6,885 nucleotides of DNA from NCBI GenBank assembly GCA_021286925.1, contig JAJTBL010000100.1, positions 1 to 6,885 of the forward strand, in the 5' to 3' direction. Source of the DNA: Spirochaetia bacterium (lineage in GTDB: Bacteria > Spirochaetota > Spirochaetia > Treponematales > Rectinemataceae). Below the pieces are notes generated by a model that was not told where the DNA came from, did not search any database, and saw only the letters and a list, made by a program, of their open reading frames with translations. The position numbers and the translations under genes are program-made. Positions within the stretch are counted from its first letter, which is position 1; each line of letters begins with the position of its first letter. Below, one piece after another: positions 5,581 to 6,885 of this stretch.

Positions 5581-5617
5581 AAAAGGCGGTTGGCCCTGCA
5601 AGGGTTGGCCGCCTTTT
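5581..5617. terminator. Bidirectional intrinsic terminator between convergent genes
   Basis: AAAAGGCGG (5581-5589) pairs perfectly with CCGCCTTTT (5609-5617). Inside, TTGG (5590-5593) faces TTGG (5605-5608) and CCCT (5594-5597) pairs with AGGG (5601-5604) around a 3-base loop. In the plus-strand RNA the TTGG/TTGG block can form four consecutive G-U pairs, giving one continuous 17-bp stem; in the minus-strand RNA it becomes CCAA/CCAA, an open internal loop. A T-run closes the stem on either strand (CCGCCTTTTGATT on plus, CCGCCTTTTTCC on minus). It ends the hemerythrin gene and probably also the converging synthetase-like gene. Confidence 0.88.
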
Positions 5618-5666
5618 GATTGTACTCCGGGAGCTCATGCGCCGGTAGGTTCAAAGAATCAACCTT

Positions 5667-6885
5667 TTAAAACAAGAACGGCCCGGGAATATCCGGGTTT
5701 TTCCCGAAATACGTTATTTCTTCAATTTGATGAATTTCGGGCCCCTGCAGGAGCGCGAAAAGGCTTCGCTCAATGCCAAGGCCGCCGCCGAATGTCTGAG
5801 GGAATATTGGCTCGCCCGATGAATCTTTCATGCTTGCCGCGAGGAGGAATGGACCGTATCCATCAAGCCTGTCGAGGTTCGTAATGTTGCCTTTTCCGTC
5901 GAAAATCGGAGCTTCATGCAAGACATTGTTAGCCAAAAGGCGCGCGATAATTGCCGGGAAAAACCATTCACGGAGCCCGCCGGACAATACTTCCCAGGCG
6001 TCCCCAAGACTGCCGTCGAGATATTTCGCAGCCGCGCAGAGGTCATAGTTGAAAATCTGACGCGATTTGATAGCCCCAGACTCCGGTATGGAAGCATCTT
6101 CCTTCAAGAATGGATACACAAGGTCATAGTTTTCCCGCAAAAGTCCAAGCACCCAGAAGAACTGCGTTCCAGCGATTCTACCAAGCTTTTTTTCAAGCTC
6201 TTTTTCACTTTCACCCGGCTCCAGCCATTCGTCCTTGAAAAAACGAGGAAATGGTTTTTGCGGAACATCCAGCGCAACCCCAAGAGCTTTCAGACTCTCC
6301 AAACAACTTGAGCGCACTTTTTTTACCGCATGAATAATCAAATCTTCAAAAAAATCCAGAGCCCTGTCTCGATCCTCCTGAAGAGTCTGTATTACCGTTT
6401 CGGGATCCCTGAAATATCCATCAGATGCGATAGGCGTGTAACGCCTGCGTTCGATATCCATCTGTGAAAAATCGATGAGGTATTTTCGGCGCATAGAACC
6501 GTCTGCCGATGGTAATTCAAGCCTGATGTTGGGCGAATCTATGAAAATACCAGGAATGTGCGGACTCATGCAGGCAAGGAATTTCGAATAAATCATCGAG
6601 TGCGTTGTGCGATACGGGACATTCTGATAGCTGATGACCGGAACATGTTCGACCCCATGACAGAGCGGATCGGTAACTGGAGAAAGTGTCACACGATCAA
6701 TATTCACAAGCCCTTCCGATGCCAGGTATTCTTCAAGCCCCAGAACCAGCGCGGTTCGTATTTTCATGACATGCGAAAGAGCCGGGGAAGTCCACCGGGA
6801 AACATATCGCTCCGCAACTTCCTTTTCTAGAGAAGAACCCTTCTGTATCAACTGTGTCTGCCATGATGCAAGCGCTTCAGCAATG
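5667..6885 (-). CDS. Class II aaRS-like protein, AS-AR-type asparagine synthetase candidate (5' end missing)
   Basis: Homologue of the Asp/Asn-tRNA synthetase catalytic domain (tRNA-synt_2, class IIb). The frame is open to the right edge, with 406 codons visible; the true start is outside the window or, less likely, the TTG at 6851, which has no ribosome site. Numbering from that TTG: LSPVTDPL (56-63), THSMI (83-87), SPNIRLE (106-112, motif 2 Arg110), FSQMDIE (128-134), NYDL, SGGLREW (290-296), and motif 3 GGGLGIER (355-362, Arg362). As I recall the archaeal AS-AR of Pyrococcus, it has the same signatures (SPITDPL, THSMI, SPNIRLE, FTQLDFE, SGGEREW, GIGVER) and makes asparagine from aspartate, ammonia and ATP without charging tRNA. 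Asparagine synthesis is therefore a reasonable inference. It is about 100 residues longer than that enzyme, with extra sequence between the motif 2 region and SGGLREW. Whether an anticodon-binding OB domain precedes it cannot be seen here. Confidence 0.8.
   Translation of the reverse strand, partial: IAEALASWQTQLIQKGSSLEKEVAERYVSRWTSPALSHVMKIRTALVLGLEEYLASEGLVNIDRVTLSPVTDPLCHGVEHVPVISYQNVPYRTTHSMIYSKFLACMSPHIPGIFIDSPNIRLELPSADGSMRRKYLIDFSQMDIERRRYTPIASDGYFRDPETVIQTLQEDRDRALDFFEDLIIHAVKKVRSSCLESLKALGVALDVPQKPFPRFFKDEWLEPGESEKELEKKLGRIAGTQFFWVLGLLRENYDLVYPFLKEDASIPESGAIKSRQIFNYDLCAAAKYLDGSLGDAWEVLSGGLREWFFPAIIARLLANNVLHEAPIFDGKGNITNLDRLDGYGPFLLAASMKDSSGEPIFPQTFGGGLGIERSLFALLQGPEIHQIEEITYFGKNPDIPGPFLF

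Noticed and set aside
5546..6311. Plus-strand open frames (for example 5546-5884 and 5916-6311) opposite the synthetase-like gene
   Set aside because: They run through the terminator or opposite conserved synthetase motifs and have no recognisable domains or start signals.
1..6885. CRISPR array, tRNA/rRNA, insertion sequence or prophage genes
   Set aside because: No regularly spaced repeats, cloverleaf-like segments, transposase or integrase motifs or phage proteins were seen on either strand. The only direct repeats are the two-copy 32-bp repeat and a 9-mer.

Overview
The window looks like chromosomal DNA of a Gram-negative-type bacterium, probably an anaerobe or facultative anaerobe. Evidence for this is a lipoprotein substrate-binding protein paired with a LivH-type permease, a DUF438-hemerythrin-PAS protein of a kind common in anaerobes, and a COG2509-type flavoprotein. 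The relaxed lipobox (Leu-Phe-Ala-Cys) and the gene mix would fit a spirochaete or another deep-branching phylum, but nothing here fixes the taxon. No transposase, integrase, phage gene, CRISPR array, tRNA or rRNA was seen.

Layout. (1) Minus strand, 1-1760: a branched-chain amino acid type ABC uptake operon read right to left. It has a strong sigma70-type promoter (1732-1760), a 5'-end stem-loop, livJ (534-1679), an intrinsic terminator or attenuator (423-467), and the first 135 codons of livH (1-407, cut by the window edge). (2) Divergent plus strand, 1916-4204: a COG2509-like FAD-dependent dehydrogenase with no visible ribosome binding site, followed by a cation diffusion facilitator (CDF) transporter. 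A 32-bp direct repeat lies at their junction and copies the last codons and stop of the flavoprotein gene. (3) Plus strand, 4217-5617: a DUF438-hemerythrin-PAS protein behind a promoter with the geometry of a class II Crp/Fnr-activated promoter. A perfect palindrome GGTAAC-N4-GTTACC is centred 41.5 bp upstream of the start point predicted from the -10 box. A bidirectional terminator follows the gene. (4) Minus strand, 5667-6885: a class II aminoacyl-tRNA-synthetase-like protein, cut by the window edge. Its motifs match the archaeal asparagine synthetase related to AsnRS (AS-AR) rather than a normal tRNA synthetase.

How the genes may work together. livJ and livH are parts of one importer. The flavoprotein and CDF genes are probably co-transcribed, but no functional link is established. 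The hemerythrin-like protein is the best candidate for an oxygen- or nitric-oxide-responsive function, and its promoter palindrome suggests control by a Crp/Fnr-family sensor. The AS-AR-like protein would make asparagine from aspartate if its activity matches the archaeal enzyme.

No undescribed multi-gene system is evident. The points most worth following are the Crp/Fnr-like promoter of the hemerythrin gene, the AS-AR-like protein with its insertion, the 32-bp repeat that creates a misleading upstream start codon, and the non-standard TM5 metal-site residue of the CDF protein.
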